DNA of 64,000 bases from NCBI RefSeq assembly GCF_964656455.1, contig NC_135725.1:45854486-45918485 (forward strand), in the 5' to 3' direction. Below, piece by piece: positions 47,611-60,580 of this stretch. The stretch comes from Halichoerus grypus (taxonomy: Eukaryota; Chordata; Mammalia; Carnivora; Phocidae). The translations under genes were made by a program, and so were the position numbers. The notes beneath the pieces were generated by a model that did not search any database, was not told the origin of the DNA, and worked only from the letters and a program-made list of their open reading frames with translations. The first letter of the stretch is position 1, and every line of letters begins with the position of its first letter.

Positions 47611-49254
47611 AGGAGAATATGTCAAACAAGGATAATACCTTTCAAAGATATTAGGTTTAATGGATTCAGAGGAGTAGCAAGAGATGAGATGCGGACATTG
47701 AAAACCAAAAACCAAGAAACAAAGAAACCAAGCACCCAAAGGAGTTGGATGTCACTGATGGAAAGAATTACAGTACATAAGAGAAAAAGTGAAAGTAAGA
47801 TAAAGAATCAAATTGGCTAAAACTAGAACCTGCACCAACATAAGAGAATGCTACAAAACTCGGAAATTAAACCAGATCATTTCAGGAGAAGTGAAGGAAG
47901 TAAAATTCACCTGTAGGAAGAAAGCCGCAAATGGGAGACAGTTTATAAGCATTATTTGGAATAGGGAAAGCATTAATTCTATTCGGCAGAAGGGAACCAG
48001 GCAGACACTGAATCGCTGACAAGGGGAGATATCTAACCAAACAGGACACTTTTAAGATTAAGGGGTTCGGGTTGGTTCCTGAGTTTTGTGTTTATAAAAC
48101 AATCCACAAAAAGGGTCAATTTGTATTCAGTTTCACAGACTCTATACCACCCACGTGTGTTGGCAGACTGGGAAGGCTAGAACAGGAAGGAAATGACTCA
48201 AAGTTATTTAATAAAACTGGTTTTGCTCAAATTGTCTGGGCCTAAAGTTATTCATTTCAAAATAAGAAGGCTTAGTGAGTTTCACCATTGTCGATCATGA
48301 ACAAATTACCCTTTCCCCTCCCGCCACAATTCTTTAGAAGATGTAGATGATGGGAAATGTAGAAACCATCTAGAAAATGTCAAGATCAGGGATCAGTCAG
48401 ACCCATTTAAATACTAGAAAGGAATCAGTGCCAAATATTACCCAACTTGTAAACCCTGTAAGTGTTTAGAGGTTTGGAGATATAGCTAAATAGCTTTGAG
48501 AATTAAGGTATACAAAACTTTTGCTTGTTGAGTTGAGGCAGTAGGCATTTTGTATTTATGTTTATGATAAGCATTGAAAAGTATGAAGCTTTCATTTTTT
48601 AAAAGATAATACTTGTTGATCTGCAGCTTGCATTGTCTTGCACAAAAATGTGTTGGGTATTTCAAAATCGACAGGAGGACGTGAAATACTAGTGCATTTA
48701 AAAAGAAAGCACTGATGTTATACCATTCAGTTTATTAACTTATTCTTCATGATAAGAGTCAGGGTTGGGGAGGTCAGTAAGAATACTATGTTTGGACTTT
48801 AATGTGGGGTTTCTTTTCAACATTTGAAAAATCACTTCAAAAAATATGGTCTAGTACACACTGACATTTGGAGAGAGCATGTCTGGATCAAAGGATCCCC
48901 CAAATGCAGGTTTCATTTGGTCCCAAATACTAGCATGTTTAAGCATCTCTGTTCAATAACAGAGTATTTCTGAGGTACAGTAAAGTATTTCTGAGGTGCA
49001 GGCAATAGTCCCCCAGTGACATGTGATTCAACTAGGAAATATGGATGGTGCACAGGAATAAGATTTAATAGCTGACACATAATAGTTTGTCCAGTTGGCT
49101 CAGTTTGCCAGGTGGTCATCTTGATCTAGCTCCAGCAATGGTGACACAATATAAGAGCATCCCCCAAATCAGAAAGCAATTCAGTGCAGTGTGAATTTGC
49201 AGTGATCACTCAGTTGCTAGTTCTTCTGTCCAGAGTGCACGTTTGCAGGGAAGT
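47611..49254. other. Intronic DNA, nothing recognised
   Basis: AT-rich unique-looking sequence. Confidence 0.5.
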
Positions 49255-49492
49255 GTCCTAGCACAGTGGCTAAGGAGTGCAGGATCTGGAAATAGCTGCA
49301 AGAGTTTAAATCCTCACTCTGTGTATACCTGGCAGTGGAATTGTTCTACACCTCCATCCTCACTGGAAAAAAGGAATATTATGTTCTACCTCATAGGCTA
49401 TTTTGAGAATTAAAGGAGGTAATTCACGGAGAAGGTCTTGGCATCTGGTAACTAAGTGCTTAATAAATATTAGTTCTTATTAGCAGATTCTT
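49255..49492 (+). repeat. MIR SINE
   Basis: Sequence cagtggctaaggagtgcagg, ttgagaattaaaggaggtaa and aagtgcttaataaatattag. Confidence 0.75.
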
Positions 49493-50504
49493 TGAAAATA
49501 GACTCAAGAGCTGAAAATTTAAGAAACTAAAGATGTCCAGAAGACAGAAAAATAGTGGTACTAATTGGGTCCCAGGAGTCTACTCTGGCAGTAAAGAGGA
49601 TGGATGCTGAAATGATCTAATCTACTGGTTAAGAGAAACAGAGCCTGAAACAGATTTCTGCAGGGGCCCAACCCAGGGAAAATTAAGAAGTGGTCATCAC
49701 ATGAGGACAAAGAAGAACAACCTGATGAGTGATCATAGCTAACATTTCTGGAAGTCTCTGGTTTACCATAAGCTTGACCTGCAACTGTGGATTGGCCCCA
49801 ATAATCTACTCCCTGCCCCCATCCTCACATCCCACAAGACAGCTTAGATGTGATTAGGGAGAAGCCTGTGGCTATGAAAGAAAGCAGAGAGCAAAGCTAA
49901 CTGGCCAAATGGGAACTGAAACCATGACCTTGGCCTCATTAAAAAGAGTCAGCAATGTCCATGAATAGATCAGTTTTTCCCAGACAGCTAAGCCATCTGC
50001 AGAGAAAACAAAACATGGCAGTGCACACATACACACAAACACATAGGCATACACAAATAAAAACACAAAAGCAAACAACAAACAAGATTTACAACCAAAA
50101 TAGAAATTAATTCACAGGTATTTTTACAAATCAGCTTCTGTTTTTCTTCTGGTGCCAGCATCAATAGCCTTCTATGAAGTCAATTCTGTTGGCAGGGTTG
50201 AAATGCTTCTGAAGTGGAGAACCATGCTATAAGTTACATTTGAAGAGAACTCATAGCTAAGTGGTCAACTTGAATTGATAGGACATCCACCTGCCTCAAA
50301 GATAGTGTGCTGCTTTCCAAAATTTAAAAACTGAAAAACGAGTACTTCTTCAGAAACAAGCTCAGATGTGGATCTAACAGTATTAGACAGTACAGATCCA
50401 AAGCCCTGATGACCTCATTTGCTTTTATAATGTGATGTGAAACAAGCATTTTTTGTAAAGCTACAATACCCCAACTAGGGGCTGTGTCAACAGTAATTGC
50501 ACTT
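49493..50504. other. Intronic DNA, nothing recognised
   Basis: Contains a degenerate cacacat/caaaca-rich stretch near 50015-50080. Confidence 0.5.
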
Positions 50505-50742
50505 AATAATAATGCAAGCACTTACAACACTACTTACTGTTTTAGGCACCTTAGCATGTGTTGGCTAGTTTAATTCTTGGAACAACCCAATGACAAAGGT
50601 GGTATTGTTATTTCTATCTTACAGACAAAGAATATGAAGCAGAGAGAAATTAGGGAACCTGGTCAAGGTCATATGGTGAGTTGAGTCAGGATTTAGACCC
50701 AGGCAGTCTAACTTAGAAGCCATGATTTTACCACCACTCCCC
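50505..50742 (-). repeat. MIR SINE
   Basis: The plus strand reads ctgttttaggcaccttagca, tcttacagacaaagaatatg and gtcaggatttagacccaggc. Confidence 0.85.
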
Positions 50743-50944
50743 TTGGTAGCCAATGGGCCCTCCTGGGACGGATGAAAGATGACATCAGTCTCTAAGGAAC
50801 ATACAGCTTGCCAATGGGACATCCTCCCCCCTCATCTTCATGTTTCTCTCTCCTTTTTCCCTCTCCCCTAGAGTGTTACTTTATGAGGGCTATCAAGCAA
50901 ACTATCACTATTTTGTAAAATTAGGTTAAAAGTAAATCACAGAG

Positions 50945-51025
50945 TTGTCTTATCTAATCAGTGCCTTTATTTTGCAAATGAGGAGACTGAGAGATCAAGC
51001 TAATGGCCCTGAAACATTACTGGGA
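50945..51025 (-). repeat. MIR fragment
   Basis: Weak match: tttgcaaatgaggagactga and gagatcaagctaatggccct on the plus strand. Confidence 0.4.
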
Positions 51026-51524
51026 TCATCAAACTGATGCCAGTGTACACTGTAATAAGACCCACTCCTTCCTAATCTTCCAGGTTTCCCGATGAAGTTC
51101 TCCAGGGACTTCAGCCATTTCCTTACAACTCAGTTTTCAACCCTGACCATAGTTATTTCCCTCAGAGAGAAGCCAGTTTTCCTCCCCCTGCAGATCTTGG
51201 TGCTTCCCTTCCATGTGGGCAGTCCTCTGTGAGCTGGTTCCAGCAAATTCTTACTCAAGTAGACTGCCTGATTGCTGGAGACACCCATGCTAATTTGTTC
51301 CCTAAGGTGATGCTCACTAAACGTCCTTGTGCTTGGAGAGAAATTTCAAATCTTTTTGAATCTCTACTGCTAAACTAATTAGTAGCACCTTCTATTTAAT
51401 CTGTATGTGATTAAAGGTTATTGATTATTATCTTCTCACCTTTCTTTTGTTTTGGAGGTAGTGTACTTCCTCTAGTTCCTGGCTTTTTGTTCCGTGAAAG
51501 AAAAGATTTGGAATTAGATATTAC

Positions 51525-51940
51525 CATGGTAGGCTAAATAATGCCCCCCAAGATGTCCATGCCCTGTCCTAACCCCAGGAATCTGTGAATGTGTTACTTT
51601 TTATGGCAAAAGGGACTTTGTAGATGTCCTTGTAAAAGAGAGGCAATAGAGTTAGATTTAGAGAAAAAAAAAAAAAAGACTACAGAGCCAAAGGTAGGAG
51701 TGAGGCACTGGAGATGGAGGAAGGTGCCATACACCAAGGAATGTACTTTGGCTTCTAGAAGCTTGAAAAGGCAAAGAAATGCGTTCTCCTCTGATGCCTC
51801 CAGAATGAACGCAGCCCTGCCAACACCTCGGTCTTAGAATTTTGACCTCCAGAACTCTAACATAATAAATGTGTGTTGTTTTAAGTCATAACATTTGTGG
51901 TACTTTGTTTCAGCAGCCTTACGAATCTAAAACAACCATA
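51525..51940 (+). mobile_element. MLT1-like LTR
   Basis: It starts catggtaggctaaataatgc and passes ggcaaaagggactttgtaga, gaacgcagccctgccaacac and acctccagaactctaacata. It ends ggtactttgtttcagcagcc. The layout is that of a solo MaLR LTR about 415 bp long with an internal A13 run. Confidence 0.7.
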
Positions 51941-52024
51941 CTTGTTCAGATCCTCAGGCCTGCTCAAAACTAATGTCTTTGCTTTCAACCTTTCCTCTTT
52001 GTAGTTTGTCCCACCAGATTCAAT

Positions 52025-52110
52025 GATTCATTCATCCATTCATTGCGCTCACCTAATATTTACGGAGCCCCTGTTATGCACCAGCACTGTGATAATCGTG
52101 AACACAACAA
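52025..52110 (-). repeat. L2 3' end fragment
   Basis: The plus strand reads attcattcatccattcattg, cacctaatatttacggagcc and ttatgcaccagcactgtgat. Confidence 0.55.
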
Positions 52111-52554
52111 CATGCCCTGTCTTTTTCCTGCATATACCCATGCCATTCCTTCCACCTTCTATGCCCTATCCATTACCTGCCAGGGAAAAATCAACTAGTC
52201 GTACACACCAACACACCTGGCTTTTGTTCACTCTCAGTGTTCCAATTTGGGACCTTGACACTGACTTACGATAAATTCAGCCCACCTCAGGCTGCCTACT
52301 GCCCACCCATCAATCCTTGGACACATTCGGCTAAGCGAACCTGCCTCCCTTGAGGACAGAGGCCTTTCACCCTCAGGGCCTGGGCCCAGGCCCAGATAAC
52401 AAAGGGTCAAGAGCAAACAAGATTTATCTTTGAAGTATCCTTCAACATCCTGGCAAGAAGTGAGGGCACACTCTCCTGAGCACCATAGCACACTGACGTT
52501 TTCTTAGGATACTTGATCACGCGCCATCTTTGATTATGATCAGAGTAGTTAGAT

Positions 52555-52660
52555 TGCCTTCTCTCTTCTTCTAGTATAGGGACCCATTCATATGTGTATC
52601 TTCTTCAGTGTCTGACACATGGTAGGTGCTCAAGAAATGTGCTGAATGAACCAAACTACA
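52555..52660 (+). repeat. L2 3' end fragment
   Basis: It ends with the typical tgtctgacacatggtaggtg and ctcaagaaatgtgctgaatg. Confidence 0.65.
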
Positions 52661-52854
52661 AGCTAGCACTCATCGTGGATAACTATTCCTGCCTCACTAT
52701 TTATCAACCCTGATTAATATTCTTCATTCTGAAGGCATTGTTTCTAGCTAAAAAGTTTAACCTCCCAAAGTTACCCAAATAGCCATGTTGACAAGCTTGA
52801 TATAAAATAGTCCAAATATCAGTAGAATGTTGAACTTGGCGTCAACTTTGGAGT

Positions 52855-52952
52855 TAACTTTGTGATTCCTCTGTCATCATTACATCCTTGGGGCCTAGAA
52901 CAGTGCCTGGCACATAGTAGGTGTGCGATACATGTTCATGGAATAAATGTCC
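52855..52952 (+). repeat. L2 3' end fragment
   Basis: Sequence ggggcctagaacagtgcctg, gcacatagtaggtgtgcgat and catggaataaatg. Confidence 0.7.
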
Positions 52953-53094
52953 CAATCCTACAGTGGTCTGGCCAGGTTACATCTGTGCTAGCATCCCTCT
53001 AATGCCTCATGCCCAGTCTCATCTGCTGGTCCTTGGAGTTGCTGCTTCAATGTCAAGGTGTTCTGTGATTCCACCTCTCTGCCAGACTATACAC

Positions 53095-53435
53095 CTGATT
53101 TTTGAAGAACAGCTTCATTGAGGCATAAGGTACATACAATTCATCCACTTTACATGTACAATGTGATGAGTGTTGGCAAATGTCAATGTCATGAATCACC
53201 ACTACACTCATGATACAGAATGTTTCCATCTTCTCAAAAGTTTCTTCATGCCCCTTAGCAGTTAATCCCCTTCCCAATCCCTGGTCGCATGCAACTGCTG
53301 ATGGGTTTTCAGTTATTAGAGTTTTGCCTCTTCTATAAATGAAATCATACAGAATATAGTCTTTTACATCTGGCTCTTTCCCATGTTTCTGAGATTCATC
53401 CATTCTGCTGCATGCATCCATATATATGAGTTTCT
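53095..53435 (-). mobile_element. Old L1 3' UTR fragment
   Basis: The plus strand reads cttcattgaggcataaggta, atgtgatgagtgttggcaaa, aaatgaaatcatacagaata and tctgagattcatccattctg, the reverse of an L1M 3' UTR. Confidence 0.8.
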
Positions 53436-56400
53436 TCTGTCTTGTCTGGGTGTATTCGGCACTTGGTGTATACCTGACATTTGGCCTGGCTGCCTGTCCT
53501 CCAGCACCATGTGCTCCCAGGAAGCTGAGGGGTCTGAAATTGTGGCCTTTTCTCCACATGACAGACCCCCAATTTCCAACCACATGGAGAGCCTGCCCTT
53601 CTCCTCACTTAGTTAGTGGCCCCCCTTCTCTGTCTACTCCTTGCCCCAGTGAGGAACTGGGAGACTATCTTCCATCTTCCCTCTCCCTTAGGCATATTAC
53701 CCATGAGTTTCTTTCTGGGCAAAGAAAGGGGGCATTGCAAAATATGGTGTAAGAGATTGTTTTAAAAATGTTTGTCTGGCAGGTCTGAGAACCATGCACC
53801 ATCTGCAATTCTTTGTGAGCAACTTGAGGGTAGAGATCCTTTCTCATTAGCCTATGGACAACCTTTGTTCTTGCCCCCCATCCTCAACTCAGTTTATCAT
53901 CCCAGTTCCATGGTTCTACCCATTTCCAGTACTCTCTCATATTCACCACTGCCCTGTAAGGATGAGTATTCACTTTGGAGACAATGGAAGGGATCTTGGG
54001 CCAAGTCTGCAACACACACATGAGTGATCATTCCCTCATTTTCTCAGGCCCAAGTTCAGCAAAGCCATTCTCCTGATGAATATTCATGGCTGATGGTCTG
54101 TGACTTAGTTATAACCTGTGATTCATATTAGTTTGTTCTAGACAAAACAAGTAATGTAGACAAAACAAAAGAAAGTAATTCTCAGGAAATGTCCAAATAG
54201 TCCATTAATCTTGAAATTTAAATTCCAGGGCCTCACACATCTGTAACACAGCCTCAAATTCAGAAGTATGTAAAAGAAGTATCGGTCACCGCAGAGGGGA
54301 AAGATTCCTTACCAAGCCCATCTACCTTGCTTTAGTAATATATGGAAAATAGGTTAATGATTTAACATTCTTAGTTCCCCCGGGTCTTTGTGATAGCCTC
54401 TCATACTGCCTAAGTAGCCTCATACAGAAAACTGGAAGGTGATAAGACCACCAGAAGCTGACCCAAACTGCATTCTAAAGACATAGAAGCTAATCGAAAG
54501 AGAGGAAAATATCTTCTGAGCTATCTCTAGAAGTGCACAAAATATTTTAAAATACATTCAAAAAATGAAAGGCTAAGAAGAAAAGATCAAATGTCATCTA
54601 ATAGACTCTATTTCCCAAGCAAGGAAGAGCGTGGTGAGTGCTCCCTAGAAAGGTTTCCATCAGAAATGGCACTTGACGCGAACAGGCTTCACGTCTCCGT
54701 ATTTGTTCATAGCCCTTGTTCAGTGATGAGGCGGGATAACTAGGTGTTATTACATTAATTGGTGAAGGATTTTCTTCACTACAGATTTAGAGACTTCCCC
54801 AGTGGTACAAATTCCAGCCACACAAAATTCTTCTAAGAAAGACTCTCTAAGGGCCAGTGGCAAATGGGTCTCAACTCCCCTGCCAGTTATAGTTGGTGGG
54901 TGGAGGTTGTCTGGAGAGCTGTGGTGAGGACCATTCATCGTTCATACTTGGCTGGGCTGGCTGGGAGAGGGCACTGCCATAGACTCATGATGACTTCCGT
55001 GGGCACAGGAGGAGGGCACGGGGGCTTGAAACCCCACCTCACGTTTAACATTCCAACCTGAGGGTGTCACAGTTGATTGTGAATAGATCACGGGAGGCCC
55101 TGAGTTCTAACTGCCCCATGCAGAGCCCCAGTCACTTTCTCCTACATGGATTTCTGAAGCTCCATCTGCGATTATGACAAGTGAGCCCTTCCAGAACTGT
55201 TTGTGCAAGCCCTCAGATCATCAGCTTCAATGCTGGGGGCTAGCTTGTGTGTTTCTCCGAGACCAGGGAATGGATCGTTTCCATAGACAGCACTTCCATT
55301 TAAGTCAAATTGCGACGTAAGATGCCACAATGAACAGAATGCAAAGTCTTTGTGGTTGCCAAGACTACAACCAATATGAAAAATGAAAATAGAAATACTA
55401 AAAACTTATCCGTGGGAAGTCAGGATTGCTCTGTGTGGTGAATTCTGTCGCCCTTCCACCAGTCTGATGTCATCCCTGTTTGTGGATAACAGAACCTGCT
55501 CTTTTGGTCTGCAGAACTCTAGGATGATCTTCTCTTAGTTGTGACCAGTCTAAAATCTGTAGGGTCTCACTGCCCATCTCAAGTCTCTCTTATTACTACT
55601 TGATGCTAGATACCCTCTCTGAAATCCCTTTCGTTGTCCCCCCGCCCACCTCATGCACTGATGTGCCTTTTCTTTCCCAGATTCTCACTTCTCCCATTTG
55701 GAAGATTCCCATTTTTCATTCCCACCTTCGGAGCCCACAGAGCAGACTCACACTACTCCCATGTTCCTCGTTCTCAGCTCTTGGCATCTTCTTTCCAGCT
55801 CCTTTGCCTCTTTTTGAAATCTGATGTGCAGCTGGGGTCTCTTCGCACTTCCCACCCCTCTTCTCCTCGCACTTGTGGTTGAAATGCCTTGATTTCTCTT
55901 TTTCCACCTGCTTCCTCTCCCTACTTCCTTGGGTTTAGTCCCTGGGACCTCTCACCCTCCTGGTGAAGCTGAATCCCTTCCCTGGTGTACAGCATCTATC
56001 CCTCCCACTTCCTCAAGGATCTCACCCCCACATCCACCCACACCCACACCTGCAGTGGAGGCCCGTGCCCCAGCTGCCCTCCACCAGGACATCTCTCCCT
56101 CTGGCCCTCCTAAAACTCCTGGGTGCTGCCTTCTGTATGGTGACAGTTTGTTGACTGGTGGCTCTGGGTATCCTACCTTTGCAGTGGTCAAATAACTGCC
56201 CACCTCTGGCTTCTGGAAGATGTCTACTTCAACTACAGGCAATAGTCTCAACTCAAGCTCATAAGAACCTTGAAAGAGTCATAGAGATTTAAACAGGGCC
56301 AGCCCGGGGAGGGAAGAAGAACCAGTTTACTTTCACAACAGGAGAGACCTACTGCTATAATCTTGGCAGTCTCTGTGTCGTCATGAGTGCTATGTTTTCA

Positions 56401-56499
56401 GTGGAAACTTAGCCAAGCACTCTAGGTCCTTCACCATTATTAGTGTTTTTAGTCCCATTCCTCTATAATCCTATCTGTTGTCTTGTACCTTACCTTCTA
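53436..56499. other. Intronic DNA, GC-richer, no recognised repeat
   Basis: The segment 55560-56160 is a long C/T-rich stretch with overlapping open frames on both strands. None resembles a known protein. Confidence 0.45.
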
Positions 56500-56770
56500 C
56501 CTTCTCATTTATGCCACCAGATCTGTTCATGTCCTCTGTGATCTTTGTGTAGTCCTGTTTCCCCTGTCCCCCAATCTCCATGTGCCCCAACTCTATTTTT
56601 TTAAGCTCCAACCTAAATGCTATCCTTTCCACAAATCCTCTCAGATTTCCCACTGCAGAACTATCAGTATTCTTATCAGTTTTAAACCCTCACTGATTGT
56701 GATGTGTACTGAGAGTTATCTGTGTCCTACTAGACTCTGAACTCTTGAGGGCACCAGCCACAGGATTGCC
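56500..56770 (+). repeat. L2 3' part
   Basis: Sequence ctccaacctaaatgctatcc, cactgattgtgatgtgtact and agactctgaactcttgaggg. Confidence 0.55.
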
Positions 56771-57338
56771 TCCAAAAAACATACTTGGGGTACAGGACTG
56801 GTCCTGCCTCCATCATGGAAATGACCTCAGCCTTCGCCCAAGCTGCTCTCTGGCCTGCATGGGTCCCAGGTGTTGAAGAACATTCACTTGGGTTTATGAC
56901 TCAAAACATCAGAGAAGGTTGCTGAGAAAAATGATGCTAATTAGTTTCTCTTCGCTCCTCCTCATCCAGTCTTCACCCACTTCATCCTGCTCCATGCTCC
57001 AGGATGCCAACTTTTAGGAACTGCATCCATGGGTTGCTGTCTTTGGGCTTCCTGTTGGACTCAAGCAGTGGGAGGTGCCAGCAAGAGATCCAGGAGATCA
57101 GAGGTTGGGAGGAGAAAGAGGTCAGAATGTTTATTTCCCCAGCTCCCCCCCCCCTTCCTGCCTGGCTGCCCACTGCCAGGGGCTGCAATTCCCTCCCCAA
57201 GGCCACAGCTCCAGTCAGGCATCCTTTTCTACAACCATGGGTAGCAGAAGCTTCTAGAAATCCCCTGTCCTTTGCACTTTCAGGCAAGAGATGAACCCAG
57301 GTGCTTCAGAGACACATGGGGGCTTCCCTGCACCTTAC

Positions 57339-57762
57339 TGTGTTGGGTTGAATTGTATCCCCCCAAAAGAGTTGTTGAAATTCTAACCCCCAGTACTTTA
57401 GAATGTGACCTTATTTGGAACTAGGGTCATTGCAGATGTAATTGGTTAGCATAAAAGTAGGGGGATCCTAATCTAATATGACTGGGGTCCTTATAAGACA
57501 ACAGCCATGTGAAGACAAAGGGGACAGGGAAGGATGGCAGAGTTGGGACTTAGGTGGCTATAAGCCACAGAGCACCAGAGCCTGCTGGCCACCACCAGCA
57601 GCTCAAGAGAGACGAGGGAGGATTCCCCAGGAATCAGAGGGAGCCTAACTCCGCCAATACCTTGATTTCCGACTTCTAGCCTCCAGAACTGTGGGATACT
57701 AGCTTTCTGTTGTTTTACTCCATTCAGTCTGTGAAGCTTTGTTACAGCAGCCCTCAGAATGC
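57339..57762 (+). mobile_element. MLT1-like LTR
   Basis: It starts tgtgttgggttgaattgtat and passes gaatgtgaccttatttggaa, ctggggtccttataagacaa and tagcctccagaactgtggga. It ends tttgttacagcagccctcag. Almost full length, with the same layout as the LTR at 51525-51940. Confidence 0.75.
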
Positions 57763-59104
57763 AGCCGCCTGTACCTTTGACAACAGTCCCTTCATTAAAT
57801 TCTCTTCAATTACTTATTTTGAGTGTGCTATGTTTCTCCTGGGTCCCTGACTTTCCTAAGGTGAAAACTAGGAACTGGACCCAGGGCTCTGATGGCAAAA
57901 CTCAGGTGCTTATCCTCCATAATAATTCTAATAACCTTGTGGGTGAAACTTACACAGTGCTTATATTAACTCTCTTAAAGCCATTCGGCCTGAACACAGT
58001 GTTGCAGAGTGTACATTCATCATTGATGACATGCTTGATTTTTTTGCTATCAGACCAGCTGTGTCCATGTTAACTGGCAGAGCTCTGATGAAGAATAAGC
58101 TCTTGAGAAGCTGATTTCCTGAAGAGGAGCAAATACCCTCGGAATGGGACAAGTGGAAGCCAGGGTCCCTGGGGGTCAGGATTTTCAAATATGCTCACGA
58201 GCTTCTCATGAATACCATTAGGAGCAGAGCCAGGCAAGTAGCTCAGGCCCCGACCTCCATTAGCATCAAAGCCTAAAACGAAAGGGCAGGATCTCCATTT
58301 TTTAAGGTGAAGAGGCAGAACATTGGAATTGTGAAGGGGCCAGGCCCCTTTTAAATGCAAATAGGCTGGCTAGTTGGCTGCAATTCTTCCAGATGAAAAA
58401 TAACTAAAAAGCAAGCAGATGAAAGGTACAGATCTGAAAGTTTGCCTTTGTCACAGAGGACCCCTCTGATTGTTCCACCCTCTGGACCATCTCGAAGCCT
58501 CTGTCTTTACTTACCCCAGTTCCTGCCCCAAGGAAGCAGGTGGAGGAAGCTGTGCTCTGAGTCATTACTGCTCTACCATTTCTCCTTAAGGATGTCGCTA
58601 TTTTTAGAAGTGACTCATTCATATAAGTGCGTGCCCTGGTGGGGGGAGGCTTTTCATGATGACTTAACCTTTGGGTCTAGGTGTTTTTATATTTATCCTC
58701 CTACTTTATCCGTCCTCTTGACTTGATTCCTTTGATTCAGGGCACCAGTGAAAACCCATAAATCCTCCTTTGAAATAATTTAAACTGTTCTCAACCCAGA
58801 TATCTGAGAAACGAGAAAGTTCTCAAAAACCTCTGTAACTAGGAGTGACAGCAAGAAAGAGGAAGTGGCTCCAAGCTTCCTGAGAAGGGGCACAGGGGAT
58901 GGAACAGCCAAGTGGGAAGAAAGACTGAAGAAATCCTACTTCAGAATGCCTTATATTTTCCTATGGAGTAGCTGGGAAAACTGTGTGTCAGGAACTGGAA
59001 GATTTAGAATTCCTGGGGCTTTAAAAGCGCTTCACACTAAAAAAGGCAGCTTCCTGATTCCTCTTGTAAAGGCAAGCTTATATTAGAACCCCCAGGACAA
59101 CCAA
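57763..59104. other. Intronic DNA, nothing recognised
   Basis: 58000-58360 is repeat-free and evenly composed, a candidate conserved stretch that I cannot verify. Confidence 0.4.
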
Positions 59105-59315
59105 CACCACCACAAAGCTTACAAACCCTTTACACACTTTATCTCATGTAATCCTTAGGACACAGAGAGTGGTATGAGACAGACAGGGTTACCATCCCAT
59201 ATGACAGATAAGGAAGCTAAGGCTTAGAAGGGTTTTGTAATTTCCTAAAGGTAACACAACAATAAATGCCAAAGCCAGGCTTGGAACTCAGGTCTGCCTG
59301 AGCTGTGACATGCAG
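59105..59315 (-). repeat. MIR SINE
   Basis: The plus strand reads ctttatctcatgtaatcctt, tatgacagataaggaagcta and ccaaagccaggcttggaact. Confidence 0.78.
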
Positions 59316-59869
59316 TAATTGTGGCCCACTGGGGTGTCGTTGGTACATAAGAATCTACCAACTAACCAGCCTACTCAAGAGCTAGTCCTTGAACATTTTG
59401 GCAGAACTTCCCACATGGGATTAATTGCCTTCCCCAGGCAGGAGAAGCTCCATCTAGGTGATTCTGTGGGTTTGCTGGGGAGGAGAAATGGTAAAATTCT
59501 TGCCATTATGAGCACTTTGGTTAAATAAACTTTCTTGTATTCCCCCTCATCCAACACAAGAGAGTAATTTACCCATGACTTGTATATTTCATATCCATGT
59601 ATTTTTGTATATTTAACTGACATTAGCCCTAATTACTACCTTGCCATGGTATATATGAATCCCTATATACCATGAACATTACTGTATAAACCACTAGATA
59701 AAGTACCCAACACAGTATCAAGGCAGGGTCTTGCTTTAGCATCCCTTGCATTAAGAAAAGTCAGCAATTATTGTAAAATCATCGTGTCCAGGATATTTTT
59801 CTTTTAAGTTCTTTAAATACAAGAATAAAATACCATGTTGGACCAATTCAGCTCACAATTTTTCTTTTC

Positions 59870-59993
59870 TTTTCTTTTTTTAAAAGATTTTATTTATTTG
59901 ACAGAGAGATAGAGCCAGAAAGCACAAGCGGGGGCAGGGGCAGAATGAGAGGGAGAAGCAGGCTCCCTGTGAAGATCCTCATGCAGGGGTCTG
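59870..59993 (-). mobile_element. CAN-SINE, 5'-truncated
   Basis: The T-rich tail, tttgacagagaga segment and gagaagcaggctcc portion are present. The tRNA-like head is missing beyond about 59993, where the sequence diverges (atgcaggggtctgtcacctg). It is either a 5'-truncated insertion or a later deletion. Confidence 0.75.
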
Positions 59994-60329
59994 TCACCTG
60001 TGCCTTCATCCATATAGCTTTAAGAAGTCACAGTGTTGAGGAAGTTCAAAGAAAGGGCATGACAAGACTCATTAACACTTTCATTTTTTCCAGAACTAAT
60101 CATGAGATAATATTTTAATGCTCTCTAGGGTAACCCTTAACTACCATCCAAAGTGAAACATTAGGAAGCCTCTCTGTAATTTTCCATTGTTACTGCCAGA
60201 GATGGACATTTCTTCCTGTTTCTCATTCACATGAAGCCTATCAACATATCTGAGTGTGAATGTGCAACATGCATCATTTTATCAAAACACCACTGAGAGT
60301 TTTTCACCTGTTCCATCCAGTCTACTCAT

Positions 60330-60498
60330 GATTCCCTAAATGGGTCTTGCACTTTCTACCTTGGTGCTTACACACTCATCACTCTGCTTTTGGAAAATCC
60401 TTCCTCTTCCTTTATATGTACCTGAGCCCTACTGATTCTCCACAGCAGTGTTCAAGTTCCATGTCCTTCCCTGTCATCCCAGGTCAAGACTTTTCAAT
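60330..60498 (+). repeat. L2 fragment
   Basis: Sequence tcttgcactttctaccttgg, ttttggaaaatccttcctct and gtgttcaagttccatgtcct. It directly precedes the hAT element. Confidence 0.5.
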
Positions 60499-60580
60499 CT
60501 CAAGACCAGCACTGTCCAATAGAAATATAATGAGCTACATATACCACTGTAAAGTTTCTAGTAACCATATTTAAAAAGTA

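Noticed and set aside
53053..53583. The longest open frame in the window (176 codons, minus strand)
   Set aside because: Its left part lies in an old L1 3' UTR fragment, its composition is not protein-like and no splice or start context supports it.
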